Below are positions 35,462-44,408 of a stretch of DNA of 64,000 nucleotides, one piece after another. The position numbers and the translations under genes are program-made. Numbering within the stretch: the stretch's first letter is position 1; each line of letters begins with the position of its first letter. Where the stretch lies: contig OZ250139.1 of the NCBI GenBank assembly GCA_965237405.1, positions 496,001-560,000 of the forward strand. Reading direction: 5' to 3'. The notes below the pieces were generated by a model. The model was not told the origin of the DNA. It made no database searches and was given only the letters and a program-made list of their open reading frames with translations. The stretch is from CAUZIB01 sp963663925 (GTDB lineage: Bacteria; Acidobacteriota; Vicinamibacteria; Vicinamibacterales; UBA8438).

Positions 35462-37081
35462 CAGCCTGTCGGACTTGGGCGTGGCAAACGCGCGCGGAAG
35501 CGACTTGGCACCTGTGTGAACGACGCCCTGTGTCTCTGTGCCGGGAGGGCCGCTTCGACCGAAACGGGGACTGTATTCCTGGCCATCGGTCGCTGACGGC
35601 GCCTGGAGGCCTTTCTGACGCCTCTGGTGGGTCGCGAACACGCCAAGTTCCGCTCCTTATAGCCCCGTCATGCCAGCCTGAGGTTGTGCAAGCGTCGGCA
35701 GTTATACGCCAGCGTTACCAAGGCCCATTCGCCCTCCACCTTCTCGAGACCCCGCAGCAGAAACTGCCGGAAGCCCATCGCCTGCTTCACGATCCCGAAC
35801 ACCGGCTCCACCGTCTGCTTGCGCAAACGGTAATGCGCCCGGTGCTCCGGCAGTGCCATCTTCTGCTGCATCGACTTGATCCAGTCCGCCTGCGGCTCCT
35901 TCGCCAGCGGGTGCGGCGGCTCCGGTCGGAAGTCGTGCTGGCGCCGTTGGCCTTCCGCCCCCGTCGCCACCAACACCTCCACACCGCGACCTGCCAGTTG
36001 CGACACCTCGCTGCCCGTCGCGTAGCCGCTGTCCGCCAGTACCCGATCCGCCGCGCCCAACGCCGCCGGGATCGCATCCACATCCGCCACCAACTCGTTG
36101 CGGTCGCTCGCGCACACGCTCACCCTAGCCCCCAACACCAACTGACTGCCGTCGGCATCCACCGCCGCCTGCGCGTTGTACGCCTGGCGGTACTCATGGC
36201 GCCGGCTCTTGCGCATCAGCGCACTGTCCGCGTCCGTCAGGTTGATCTGCTCCTCCGCCTCCGGCGCTTCCGTCGGCGGTTTGATGTGCCGACCCTTGCG
36301 CGATCCCGTACGCCGCTCCCGCGCCGCCACCTTGCGCTCGTACTCCGCCCGCTCCGAGTCCGCACGCGCCTGCGCACGCCGTTCCAACTCCGCGCACGCA
36401 CGGTCCAGCTTCACCCGCAGCTTGTCCCGCCGCGACAACTCCTCCGGCAGACCCTGCGGGTCCGGCGCGGCGTCCGTGTCGGCGTGCTCCGCCTGATCCA
36501 ACAACCCCTCGATCTCGCCTCGCAACTGCTCGCGCAACGCCCCCGCCCGGTCGTAGCGGAGGCTGTTGCGCTTATTCGCGTTCGCGTCCACCTTCGTCCC
36601 GTCCACGCTCACCGTCCCAACACGCAGCAGCTGCAGCTCCTTCGCCAGCAGCAGTACCTGCAGGAACGCCTCCGCTACCGCATCGAAGTTGCTGCGCCGG
36701 AACGTGCAGATCGTGTCGTGGTCCGGGTGACAGTTCGCCGCCACGTACCGAACGCCAATGTCCCGATACGTCGCCCGCTCGATCCGACGCGAGCCGAAGA
36801 TCCCGTTCGCGTAGCAGTACACCAGCAACGCCAGCATCATCCGCGGGTGATACTGCGCCGATCCGGTGCCCCGTTCGTTTACCTGGAACCGCTCCAGCGG
36901 CACCCGTTCCACCGCCTCAACCACGAAGTGCGCCAGATCGTCCTCCGGCAGCCAATCGCGCAGGTCCGGCGGCAGCAAATACAGCTGCGACTGGTGCCGC
37001 TGTACGAACTTCGGCATCTACTTCGACCTCCTCGACTCGACAAGCCCTATTATAAAACCCGGGCCTAAGTCCGACAGGCTG
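35462..37081 (-). mobile_element. Complete IS1182-type insertion sequence
   Basis: A 1620-bp element. The ends are inverted repeats of 19 bp starting CAGCCTGTCGGACTT, with one mismatch (35462-35480 and 37063-37081). Both sides are flanked by CTAG (35458-35461 and 37082-37085), a palindromic 4-bp target duplication. A single intact transposase gene lies inside. Perfect flanks and an open reading frame suggest recent insertion. Confidence 0.92.
35668..37017 (-). CDS. IS1182-family transposase
   Basis: A DDE transposase of 449 residues. It opens with the typical QSQLYLLPPDLRDWLPEDDL block and SAQYHPRMMLALLVYCYANG, followed by RRIERATYRDIGVRYVA and DHDTICTFRR. First Asp: VSVDGTKVDANAN. Second Asp: DRVLADSGYATG. 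Glu: RKQTVEPVFGIVKQAMGFR. A coiled-coil, Arg/Glu-rich insertion lies between the first two. The protein is complete and very likely active. It has strongly G/C-ending codons, which produce long antisense open frames. Confidence 0.94.
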   Translation of the reverse strand: MPKFVQRHQSQLYLLPPDLRDWLPEDDLAHFVVEAVERVPLERFQVNERGTGSAQYHPRMMLALLVYCYANGIFGSRRIERATYRDIGVRYVAANCHPDHDTICTFRRSNFDAVAEAFLQVLLLAKELQLLRVGTVSVDGTKVDANANKRNSLRYDRAGALREQLRGEIEGLLDQAEHADTDAAPDPQGLPEELSRRDKLRVKLDRACAELERRAQARADSERAEYERKVAARERRTGSRKGRHIKPPTEAPEAEEQINLTDADSALMRKSRRHEYRQAYNAQAAVDADGSQLVLGARVSVCASDRNELVADVDAIPAALGAADRVLADSGYATGSEVSQLAGRGVEVLVATGAEGQRRQHDFRPEPPHPLAKEPQADWIKSMQQKMALPEHRAHYRLRKQTVEPVFGIVKQAMGFRQFLLRGLEKVEGEWALVTLAYNCRRLHNLRLA

Positions 37082-37519
37082 CTAGCTTGGTACCATCGCC
37101 ACTGTTGCGATCGATCACGCGCTTCTGGGCATCGCCCACTCGTTGCCATTCATTGCGCTTGGACGGGCGCGTCGCTGGGCGATGGGCCACACGGTTAGGA
37201 TCACTGTGGTTTGTCGAATCGTTCACTTGGCGTCGTCGGTCGCGATCGGTACGCGGCGAGCGGTGCGGTGGTGCTGCTGTTGGGTATCTAGCGTTCTGAC
37301 TCCGTTCCTCCCGGGCCCACACCCGAGCCTGACTCGGATCGTCTGAACGATCAGTCATCGATATCCTTCCTCCACTGTATCTGGCTAATCGCTGTTGCGG
37401 CCGGTCTGTTCGTTCGGGTTCCTTTATCTCAACTCCGGCTGGACGAGGCCAACAACCTGGCCGGTCGAGTGAGGTCGAACCTTGGCGCTGCGTGAGCTTC
37501 TTACCGAATGACGCGGCAC

Positions 37520-37525
37520 TATAAT
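37520..37525 (+). promoter_or_regulatory. -10 box of the HAD phosphatase gene
   Basis: A perfect TATAAT (CACTATAATGAAAA) ends 12 bases before the ATG at 37538, so the transcript would have almost no leader. No convincing -35 box is seen upstream. Confidence 0.4.
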
Positions 37526-37537
37526 GAAAAATGAAAG

Positions 37538-38197
37538 ATGTTGCGACGATCCAGGTTTTCGACCTATCTGTTCGACCTCGACGGCACCCTGATCGACTCG
37601 ATCGAGTTGATTATGTTGTCATTCCGCCACACCATGCAGACACATCTGGGTGAGGTCCCTAGTGAGCACGATTGGCGATCGGGTTTTGGAAAACCGCTGC
37701 GCACTCAGCTCGCTCGGTTTGCCAGGAGCACCGACGAGGTCAGCGCAATGACATTGACCTACGTGGCGTTCAACGACCGCCATCACGACGCGATGGTCGA
37801 GCCATATCCCGGCATTCTGGACGTACTGGGGACACTCCGGCGGCCTGAGATCAAGCTCGGTATCGTGACGAGTAAGAACCGCCTGTCCACGCTACGTGGA
37901 TTGAAGGTGTGCGGTCTGGACGACTTCTTCGACGTGTGCATCACCATCGACGACGTGGATGACGGCAAGCCCCATCCAGCCCCGGTAATCGCCGCGCTGG
38001 AACAACTATCGGCGCCACATGGTGACACGGTCTTCATCGGGGACTCGCCGCACGATGTGGCGGCAGGCCGCGCCGCTGGGGTTAGCACTGCGGCCGCTTT
38101 ATGGGGACCGTTTGAACGCGAACCCCTTGCCGAGCAGTCACCCAACTACTGGTTGACTCATCCGCGCGAGATCACCCAACTCGGTGCCCGGGTCTGA
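37538..38197 (+). CDS. HAD-family phosphatase (PpaX/Gph-like)
   Basis: A 219-residue cytosolic phosphohydrolase of the haloacid dehalogenase superfamily. Motif I is LFDLDGTLIDS (nucleophile and acid/base Asp). The helical cap follows, with FGKPLRTQLARF. Motif II is GIVTSKNR, motif III is the Lys in DDGKPHPAP, and motif IV is FIGDSPHDVAAGRAAG. This pattern fits pyrophosphatase PpaX or phosphoglycolate phosphatase, and the exact substrate cannot be told. The stop overlaps the region before the thioesterase gene, which starts 22 bases later, so the two are probably co-transcribed. Confidence 0.9.
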   Translation: MLRRSRFSTYLFDLDGTLIDSIELIMLSFRHTMQTHLGEVPSEHDWRSGFGKPLRTQLARFARSTDEVSAMTLTYVAFNDRHHDAMVEPYPGILDVLGTLRRPEIKLGIVTSKNRLSTLRGLKVCGLDDFFDVCITIDDVDDGKPHPAPVIAALEQLSAPHGDTVFIGDSPHDVAAGRAAGVSTAAALWGPFEREPLAEQSPNYWLTHPREITQLGARV

Positions 38198-38219
38198 CTC
38201 GTCTAGCCTGTCGACGACC

Positions 38220-38633
38220 ATGTCCGCCCTTCCGCCTGGATATCAACCGTTCGAATACACTGACCCATTCGAGGATCTGGTCGGCCCGCTGGGCTACCGG
38301 GTGTCGGATGGTACGATCTCGTTCGCCTTCATCGCCCAGCCGCATCACCGCAACACCGGCGATACCTTGCACGGCGGTATGCTAATGACTTTTGCGGATT
38401 TTGCACTGTGTCTAGCCGCGACGTGGGATCAACCTGGCGAGAAGTGCGTGACCGTCTCGTTTAACTGCGAGTTTGTGGCGGCCGTAAAGTCCGGTGAGCT
38501 GGTTGAGTCGGCGTGTGAGGTCGTGCGACGCACGCGTTCGCTCACGTTCGTCCGCGGGACGATCTTCGTTGACAACCGAGTGCTCGTCAGTTTCAGCGGA
38601 ATCGTCAAGCGGCTGCCGGGGCAACGGTTCTAG
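38220..38633 (+). CDS. PaaI-like hotdog thioesterase
   Basis: A 137-residue hotdog-fold protein that would hydrolyse acyl-CoA thioesters in the cytosol. The typical segment HHRNTGDTLHGGMLMTFADF contains the HGG turn and the Asp on the central helix. The remaining strands follow (KCVTVSFNCEFVAAVKSGEL, RTRSLTFVRGTIFVDNRVLV). The frame is open to 38184, but ATG 38220 gives the normal family length. It follows the HAD gene closely. Confidence 0.87.
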   Translation: MSALPPGYQPFEYTDPFEDLVGPLGYRVSDGTISFAFIAQPHHRNTGDTLHGGMLMTFADFALCLAATWDQPGEKCVTVSFNCEFVAAVKSGELVESACEVVRRTRSLTFVRGTIFVDNRVLVSFSGIVKRLPGQRF

Positions 38634-38790
38634 CCACTAGGCCTACGCTCGTCGTTATCCCGACGGCCACCGGTACTGCCGGCCATAATCATGCTTCTCC
38701 GCCGGTGAGTATCACGACGAGTGCACAGCCGCCAGCCTTCGAATGAGTCGTCGCTTCGATGTTGAGTGGCTCCGACACACCCAATGACTA

Positions 38791-39813
38791 GTGTACCCTC
38801 GCGAACTTCATGTACCGTCAGATGTGCTCAACGACGGCGACCTTTCCGAAAGCCTTCAGCGGGCAATCGATCGTGCCGTCGTTGGTGTGGCCTATCGAGA
38901 GCTTCGCGCGGCGGCGTCGACCCTTTCGGTTGGATATCGCCATGGGAACGGGCGGACACCGGGCCACCACGCTGGTTCGCTAGTGCAGTTGGCGTACGTT
39001 GCGACTCGGATGCCGGCGACGGTTGCCGCGCTCCGTGCTGTTTGTCGTGAGGTTCGCGCACGGTGCCCAGATCTGTCGGTTGAGACACTGCTCGACGTTG
39101 GTGCTGGGCCCGGCAGTGCGCTGTGGGCGGCACGGTCCGTATTTTCGGAGTTAGGCCGGGCCACGCTCATCGAACCTGACCAAGGTATGGTCCAGCTAGC
39201 CCGTCAGCTTCTGGATCGAAGCGTCCTGACGGAGGTTAAGACCACGTGGTCCCAACAGTTGGATTCCGAGGAGGCCGTCGAGCCGAAAGACCTCGTCGTC
39301 CTTGGATACCTTCTGACTGAGTTAGACGCCACCACGCGGACAGCGGCGGTAGCCTCGGCATGGCGAGCCTGTCGCGGTGCCCTGGCCATCGTGGTGCCGG
39401 GATCACCGCAGGGTTTCGCCGCCATACTTGATGCCCGACGTCAACTGGTTTCCTTGGGCGCGTCAGTGGTCGCCCCGTGTCCGCACGCGGAGCCTTGTCC
39501 GCTGCCAACCGATGACTGGTGTCATTTCGGCGTTCGTCTGAACCGGTCGAGCTTGCACCGCCGCTTGAAGGGCGGCGTCTTGCCGTACGAGGACGAGAAG
39601 TATTCGTACGTAGTCGTCACCCGCGCATCAGGCACCCCGGTATTGGACCGGGTCATCCGTCGTCCACAATTCCGAGACCGGAAGGTTGCGCTTCGCGTCT
39701 GTGGCCGTGACGGCATTCGCGAGCAGATGGTTCCACGCAGCGAAGGTGTGCGGTTTCGTGAGGCACGAAAGCTTCGGTGGGGAAACGCCTGCCACATATC
39801 ACGCAAAGCGTAG
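38791..39813 (+). CDS. Rsm22-family small-ribosomal-subunit methyltransferase-like protein
   Basis: A 340-residue protein resembling the Rsm22/METTL17 family of ribosome-assembly factors. The S-adenosylmethionine-binding fold appears as ETLLDVGAGPGSALWAARSV, preceded by the family marker AYVATRMPATVAALRAV. A cysteine cluster, CPHAEPCPLPTDDWCHFGVR, is conserved; in eukaryotic relatives such cysteines hold an iron-sulfur cluster. LPYEDEKYSYVVVTR follows, also typical. Activity on rRNA in bacteria is not established. Monocistronic, as far as visible. Confidence 0.82.
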   Translation: MYPRELHVPSDVLNDGDLSESLQRAIDRAVVGVAYRELRAAASTLSVGYRHGNGRTPGHHAGSLVQLAYVATRMPATVAALRAVCREVRARCPDLSVETLLDVGAGPGSALWAARSVFSELGRATLIEPDQGMVQLARQLLDRSVLTEVKTTWSQQLDSEEAVEPKDLVVLGYLLTELDATTRTAAVASAWRACRGALAIVVPGSPQGFAAILDARRQLVSLGASVVAPCPHAEPCPLPTDDWCHFGVRLNRSSLHRRLKGGVLPYEDEKYSYVVVTRASGTPVLDRVIRRPQFRDRKVALRVCGRDGIREQMVPRSEGVRFREARKLRWGNACHISRKA

Positions 39814-39857
39814 CCGCTCACTTTCGGCTCGTCGGGTTTGACCGTCACATGTAGGCT

Positions 39858-40727
39858 ATGTGCGTACGTGTGATACAAATGGTGCCATACGTTATGCGGT
39901 GGTTCGTCGGTGTCTTGATCGCGATCCTCTTCACGGCTGTGCTCATCTCCGTTGCCTATGCTCAGTGGGGGTGGAATGGAGTGGGCGAGGGCAACCTCCC
40001 ACCTCGATTTCCTCCGAAGCATCTTCCCGACAGAGACTTTGCGTTCTGCAAGATCATGTACGAACGAGTTCGCTATGAGGAGTTGGGCATGGGCTGGGCT
40101 ACCGATTACCCTTATGCCGGCATCAATCTGATGCTGCGCTACTCAGAGCTAACGACGGGTCGAGTCAGCTGGGACAGGCGGGGGGAGCCAAATCACTGGG
40201 TCGTCAGGCTTACGGATGACGCGCTGTTCAGCTGCCCCTTCACCATGGCCGCCGATGTTGGCACGATCGGTCTTACTCCCGAAGAGGTCGTGAGCTTACG
40301 TGCTTACCTGGTGAAGGGTGGCTTTCTCTGGGTCGACGATTTTTGGGGCAGCCGGGCGTGGCAGCACTGGCAGGCGGAGATCAGCAAGGTTCTTCCACCG
40401 GCCAGGTATCCCGTTTTTGACGTACCGCTTGACCACCCCGTGTTTCGAGCGATGACCCATGTCGCGGAGGTCCCTCAAATTACCTCGATACAGTTTTGGC
40501 GGGGCGTTGGTGGACAGACGACGTCTGAGCGCGGAGCCGATAGCGCGGAGCCGCATTTTCGGGCGATCGCTAACGCGAACGGGCGCTTCCTGGTCGTCAT
40601 GACCCACAACACCGACATCGGCGATGCCTGGGAGCGCGAGGCGGACGACCCGCGATTCTTCTCCCAGTTCTCGCCCGACGGCTACGGACTTGGCATCAAC
40701 GTCCTCCTACATGCCATGACCCACTGA
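39858..40727 (+). CDS. DUF4159-domain exported protein
   Basis: A protein of up to 289 residues. The N-terminal hydrophobic segment WFVGVLIAILFTAVLISVAY followed by AQ acts as signal peptide or anchor. The DUF4159 domain covers most of the remainder: FAFCKIMYERVRYEELGMGW, DYPYAGINLMLRYSELT, EEVVSLRAYLVKGGFLWVDD, then GYGLGINVLLHAMTH at the end. DUF4159 proteins have a glutamine-amidotransferase-like fold and often stand near MoxR/von Willebrand factor operons, which are absent here. Starts at 39858, 39879 and 39894 are all possible, none with a clear ribosome site. Confidence 0.8.
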   Translation: MCVRVIQMVPYVMRWFVGVLIAILFTAVLISVAYAQWGWNGVGEGNLPPRFPPKHLPDRDFAFCKIMYERVRYEELGMGWATDYPYAGINLMLRYSELTTGRVSWDRRGEPNHWVVRLTDDALFSCPFTMAADVGTIGLTPEEVVSLRAYLVKGGFLWVDDFWGSRAWQHWQAEISKVLPPARYPVFDVPLDHPVFRAMTHVAEVPQITSIQFWRGVGGQTTSERGADSAEPHFRAIANANGRFLVVMTHNTDIGDAWEREADDPRFFSQFSPDGYGLGINVLLHAMTH

Positions 40728-41319
40728 GTCTCGAGACTGCACTGGGTTGCACGCCTCACTTGGGGTAGGATGCTCCTCCAGCATTGAGCCCGCCACCGTT
40801 ATCAGTCCTGCCCTTAAGCGCGTGATCTGCTTTTTCACCGCAAGCATCTCTATATGCGCCTGCGCGGTAACGTGGGGCATCTGTTTCTGGAGTGTTCTTT
40901 CTGTGGTGTTCGTTCCCCAGGATGGGAGACCGGTTCTGAGCCTCGAGTAGTTCGGATGAGGCTGTCAACGCTCCGCCTATCATTCGACGATGCTAAGGCG
41001 CGCGGCCACGATTCAAAAGAGCCCGACAGACAGACAGTCTCGACGTCACCACCTCAGTTCCTTCGGCTGCTGTTTGACGACTTGGTTGTTCCGGGTCACT
41101 CGTCATTATTACGCTTCGGCGAGCCATCGCTCGAGGTCGTGTCGAAGTCCGGGGCCTGGTGACGCCCACGACTTTCGATTGCTAATGGACCGATAGGGCT
41201 CACCTCGATGCCTCAGGTTCACTCCGTCAGACCCCGATAGCTTCGAGTTAGGAGTGGGTGACCTGTATAAGTTCTGTCTCGGATTCGGCAGTGAAGGAGA
41301 GTCCGTGTGGTATCGACGG
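40728..41319. other. Intergenic region, nothing recognised
   Basis: Short frames occur on both strands (for example 40854-41162 on plus), but none has a ribosome site, signal peptide or family resemblance. Given the decayed gene that follows, it may hold degraded sequence beyond recognition. Confidence 0.35.
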
Positions 41320-42444
41320 ATGTCAGCAATCGCGGTACCGCCGCTGGTGCCGATTGTGTTCGGCGCGGCGTGCGACGAAAACGGCGGTGGGGGTTTCCCG
41401 TTTCCGCCATCGCAAGGTGGTTCACTCCGGGTCGAGGATTTCGTCGTGTCGGCTGCTATTGGCATGAGCCAGGGGGTTGTGGGGTGAGGGTTCCCGCCCA
41501 GCTCTGCGGGTGGGCCAACCGTGGCGGTTGTCAGGCATCCGGTCGTCGTCAATGGCGGCGTCTCGGAGTTCGGTGTAACGTCAGCTTCGCCGCTAAGTCG
41601 CCTCGTCGTGTCGCTCGCTAGCGAAAGGCATGGGCTCTCGACGAACTCGAACACCGGACTGGTCGACAACTACGAAGTCGAGTTGCCTACCTCTGATCAA
41701 TGTGACGCTGCTGCTTACATGTCCTAAGTGTCTTCCCACTAGAGAATTTGACGTTTTCTTCTCGGTCAGTGACCATGCGAGAGGAGCGGGCTCCATTTCG
41801 CGACTCAATTCCGACGTGATCCACAGGTTGGCGCTGGAGACGTTCGGGTGACGCTGGCATGGGATGTCGACAGTGACGTTAACCTCCATGTCGTCGACCC
41901 AAGTGGCGAGGAAGTGTGCTAGGCCAGTCGAGAGGTCCCGAACGGAGGCATGGTCGACCTTGACTCGAACACTGACTGCTCACTCGATAACGTGAAGAAC
42001 GAGAACATCGTGTGGCCGGTCGGTCAGGCCCCACAGGCGACCTATACGGTGCGTGTCGACTACTGGATCAGCTGTAGCGTCGCGGCGACCGAGTACACCG
42101 TCCTGGTCAACAAAGGCGGCGACGTAGAAGTCTTTAGCAGGCGGTTTACCGGGTTCGGTGACCGAGGCGGCGCTGGCAGTGGTATCAATATCACGACGTT
42201 CGATCGTACGAGTGTCCTGGTTCCAATCCAACTGCGCGTACTGTCAATGCCTGTCCATTCCTACTATCAAGCGCTAGACACTCATATCGTTGGTTCGGGG
42301 GATCATCGTACCGCCGTTGATCCGTGCTCTGCCTGTATCGGTCCGGGCGGATCAAGCTTCCCGTTAACAATCGTCCTCGCGCGCGCGAGCAGTAGCTTCG
42401 CTCCTGTTGCGGCGCTTGAGCGGTCGATATCGTTCACAGGTTGA
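41320..42444 (+). pseudogene. Decayed lipoprotein gene with a C-terminal 'DVDLHVVDP' domain
   Basis: The start (41320) has a lipoprotein-like signal (IAVPPLVPIVFGAACDENGG). The frame is closed by TGA at 41485-41487, continues in frame (GFPPSSAGGPTVAV...), moves to another frame near 41690 (VTLLLTCPKCLPTREFDVFF) and returns near 41825. The last part reads VTLAWDVDSDVNLHVVDPSG, then EEVC, a TAG at 41920-41922, NGGMVDLDSNTDCSLDN and ATYTVRVDYWISC. This resembles a DUF2135-like calcium-type beta-domain. Two in-frame stops and two compensating frameshifts make a functional product very unlikely. Its 3' end overlaps the convergent AMIN gene by 142 bases. Confidence 0.7.
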
Positions 42445-43118
42445 CTCGAATTGTCGCTCACCCGGCCCGCCACCGCCCCCAGGCGAACAACCGTCTTTAG
42501 TAGGTCGTGTGCGACACCGAAGGTAGGCGGCGGAGTCCTGAGCTCGATCTCGGCACCGAGGTCAGACCACCCACTAGGATTGAGCTGGTTGGGATTGATG
42601 TCCCCTGACGCGTCATGCGACACTGTATCAAGGAGCCGATCAGTTCGCGCCGATAAGTGCGCGAACCACGCTTCGTAGTCCTGCTCCGGCGCCGAGCGAC
42701 TGGCGCCGACGACGATACGAAGGCTTCCCGCCTCGGTGTCTGTTTCGAGTCGGTAGGGCTGCGGTGAGGTCAGATCCAGCACGACTCGGGTTACCGGTGG
42801 ATCTGATCGATTCAGCGCCACCCGGATCCGTTCGACATTGCCCCGTCCGACCGGCGTAATCGCGGAGACCCCTGGGACAACCTCCTGTAGATCGACAAAG
42901 ATACGAAACGGTCTGCCGGAGATCTCTTGGAGCGTACCACTGAGCCGGCCACTGCCGCGGAGGCTGATGATGACCTCGTCCCCCCCATCGCCCTCACTGA
43001 CCTCAATCGATTCGAGCACGACTGGCTCGCCGAGCTGAGGGAGCGCGCCAATGGGCCCGGATGCGATGGTCGTCGCCGCAGTCGCAGCTAAGACGTTGTG
43101 GATGAGTCGGACAGTCAA
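42303..43118 (-). CDS. AMIN-domain exported protein
   Basis: A 271-residue protein. The N-terminal signal peptide (HNVLAATAATTIASGPIGA) is followed by an AMIN domain (EPVVLESIEVSEGDGGDEVI, then ISLRGSGRLSGT, RPFRIFVDLQEVVPG and VTRVVLDLTSPQPYRLE). AMIN domains bind peptidoglycan and are found in PilQ secretins and AmiC amidases. Here no secretin or amidase domain follows; the C-terminal 130 residues are unassigned. The end overlaps the 3' end of the decayed lipoprotein gene, and the last part of the protein may be a product of that decay. Confidence 0.75.
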   Translation of the reverse strand: MTVRLIHNVLAATAATTIASGPIGALPQLGEPVVLESIEVSEGDGGDEVIISLRGSGRLSGTLQEISGRPFRIFVDLQEVVPGVSAITPVGRGNVERIRVALNRSDPPVTRVVLDLTSPQPYRLETDTEAGSLRIVVGASRSAPEQDYEAWFAHLSARTDRLLDTVSHDASGDINPNQLNPSGWSDLGAEIELRTPPPTFGVAHDLLKTVVRLGAVAGRVSDNSSQPVNDIDRSSAATGAKLLLARARTIVNGKLDPPGPIQAEHGSTAVR

Positions 43119-43310
43119 GGCTCTCAGAATAGTGCTCCTATGTCGATGTATCGGGCGGGGAGGTGACCGACGACAGCGGGATTGACTGGTTTGAAGAGGG
43201 AAAATGTCCGCTTGAGCGGCGGATGGTTGGGGCTGCGGGAGGCGGACCTATGTTGATTGGACAGACCGTATGTATGGCCGTGCCCCCCGCGGCGTGAAGC
43301 GGGAACCGCG

Positions 43311-43973
43311 CTAGTCGATGGCGAAGCAGTAGAAATAGCCGTTGCCGCCGGTACCCTGCAGGTCGGCCTGACCGCAGCCGCGGCTACCGTGCGCGGAGTT
43401 CCACGACGATGGGACCGCGCCGCCGCCAGTGCGATCGTGGTGACCAACCTGGGCGCTGCCCTGGCCGTTGCTTGTCCAGTTGCTGCAGGTGTGGTCCTGA
43501 CCGTCAGTGAATCGAGTCCCGTCGAGCTGCGAGCCGGTCAAGATGTCGTGCTGATTCGGGTCGTCGCTGCGCCCGTTGACCATCTCACCCGTCTCGTTGA
43601 GCTGGGTTTGCTTGGTCAGTGCCGCGTTGGAGTAGTGCAACTCGTCGATGCTACCGGCGATCTGCACGCCCTTCGAGTTGAACCACGGGCCCGACCCGAT
43701 CCGGTCGCGCGCGTTGACGCCTTCCGCGCCATCCGTGCTGAGATATGCGTGCCACGTCTTACTACTGGCGCTACGGTTGGCCTCACGGGCGAGCATCGAG
43801 CAGTGCACATCCGCTCCATCCAGCCCGCCCAGGTTGGCACCGTCTCCGGGGCCTTGGCTGGTCAAGAAGAAGCTCATCTCGTTGTCCTGTCCTTCGAGGA
43901 GCGTTGGCAGCGAGGCGAGCATCGCCATCGCGAACACACCGCAGAACACGCGTGTTCTTATCGTTATCGTCAT
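43311..43973 (-). CDS. Secreted lectin-like protein
   Basis: A 220-residue exported protein. The signal peptide (GVFAMAMLASLPTLLEGQ) is followed by a compact, Cys-containing domain: MSFFLTSQGPGDGANLGGLD, then GADVHCSMLA, KTWHAYLSTDGAEGVNARDR, IGSGPWFNSKGVQIA. Near the end comes SWNSAHGSRGCGQADLQGTG and YFYCFAID. This matches a bacterial family usually annotated 'lectin' (collagen XV/XVIII endostatin-like, C-type-lectin fold). Carbohydrate binding is presumed from the name only. The ATG follows GGAGGACCC at a good distance. Confidence 0.78.
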   Translation of the reverse strand: MTITIRTRVFCGVFAMAMLASLPTLLEGQDNEMSFFLTSQGPGDGANLGGLDGADVHCSMLAREANRSASSKTWHAYLSTDGAEGVNARDRIGSGPWFNSKGVQIAGSIDELHYSNAALTKQTQLNETGEMVNGRSDDPNQHDILTGSQLDGTRFTDGQDHTCSNWTSNGQGSAQVGHHDRTGGGAVPSSWNSAHGSRGCGQADLQGTGGNGYFYCFAID

Positions 43974-44408
43974 CGCAAGGGTCCTCCAAATTGTTGGGTC
44001 CGAGAAATGGTTCGCTGGGTTTGCGAGAAATCAACCGGTAGTTTATCTCACCGAGACCGACCGTAAGGTTAACACGTCTCAGACGACCATCGCACGGCAC
44101 AGGCGCTGTTCCAGAGTTCTACTTTCGTCACATGACAGGGTTAGCGCGAAGGCGGCACTGAGGGTAACCAGCTCCACACACCGGCCGATAGATTCTGAGG
44201 TCGCCAGCTCGGGAACCGTGGGAGGCGTCCGCCTGCCGCAGAGTGCATGTGTGTCATCGAACAGTTCGTCGACGGCTATCTCAAGATCAGGCAGATAAAA
44301 AAAGAATGGTGGAAACTATTGCACTCTGGCAGTTTCACTGGTAATTTGAGCGGGTAAGAAATGCCGCTCACAGTAGATCCGGGCCCAATCACTCGAGGAG
44401 GTCGTCTC
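43974..44408. other. Intergenic region between lectin-like and molybdenum hydroxylase genes
   Basis: No gene is seen. It must hold promoters of both divergent units. The lectin ribosome site (GGAGGACCC) lies at its left edge and GAGGAGGTCGTCTC of the hydroxylase at its right edge. A short A-rich tract (GATAAAAAAAGAATGG) is near 44293. Confidence 0.4.

Larger units (their letters stand above)
35411..37358 (-). pseudogene. Small ORF upstream of larE, interrupted by the IS element
   Basis: A minus-strand ORF starts at 37358 behind a very good ribosome site (GGAGGAAGGATATCG). It runs in frame to the CTAG target site at 37082-37085. Joining across the element (one CTAG kept) continues it as ARKSWRQKTRAWRID to a stop at 35411, for 107 residues in total. 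The product is highly charged (many Arg/Asp/Ser) and matches no family I know. larE starts 38 bases downstream, so both were probably one unit before the insertion. Whether this ORF was ever a gene is uncertain. Confidence 0.4.

Noticed and set aside
35275..37068. A 597-codon plus-strand ORF
   Set aside because: It is antisense to the IS1182-type transposase, Arg/Leu/His-rich and created by strong GC3 bias; the minus-strand frame has all transposase motifs.
41485..41487. Second in-frame TGA considered as selenocysteine
   Set aside because: It lies in a gene with an additional TAG and two frameshifts, not at a Cys position, and no suitable hairpin follows.
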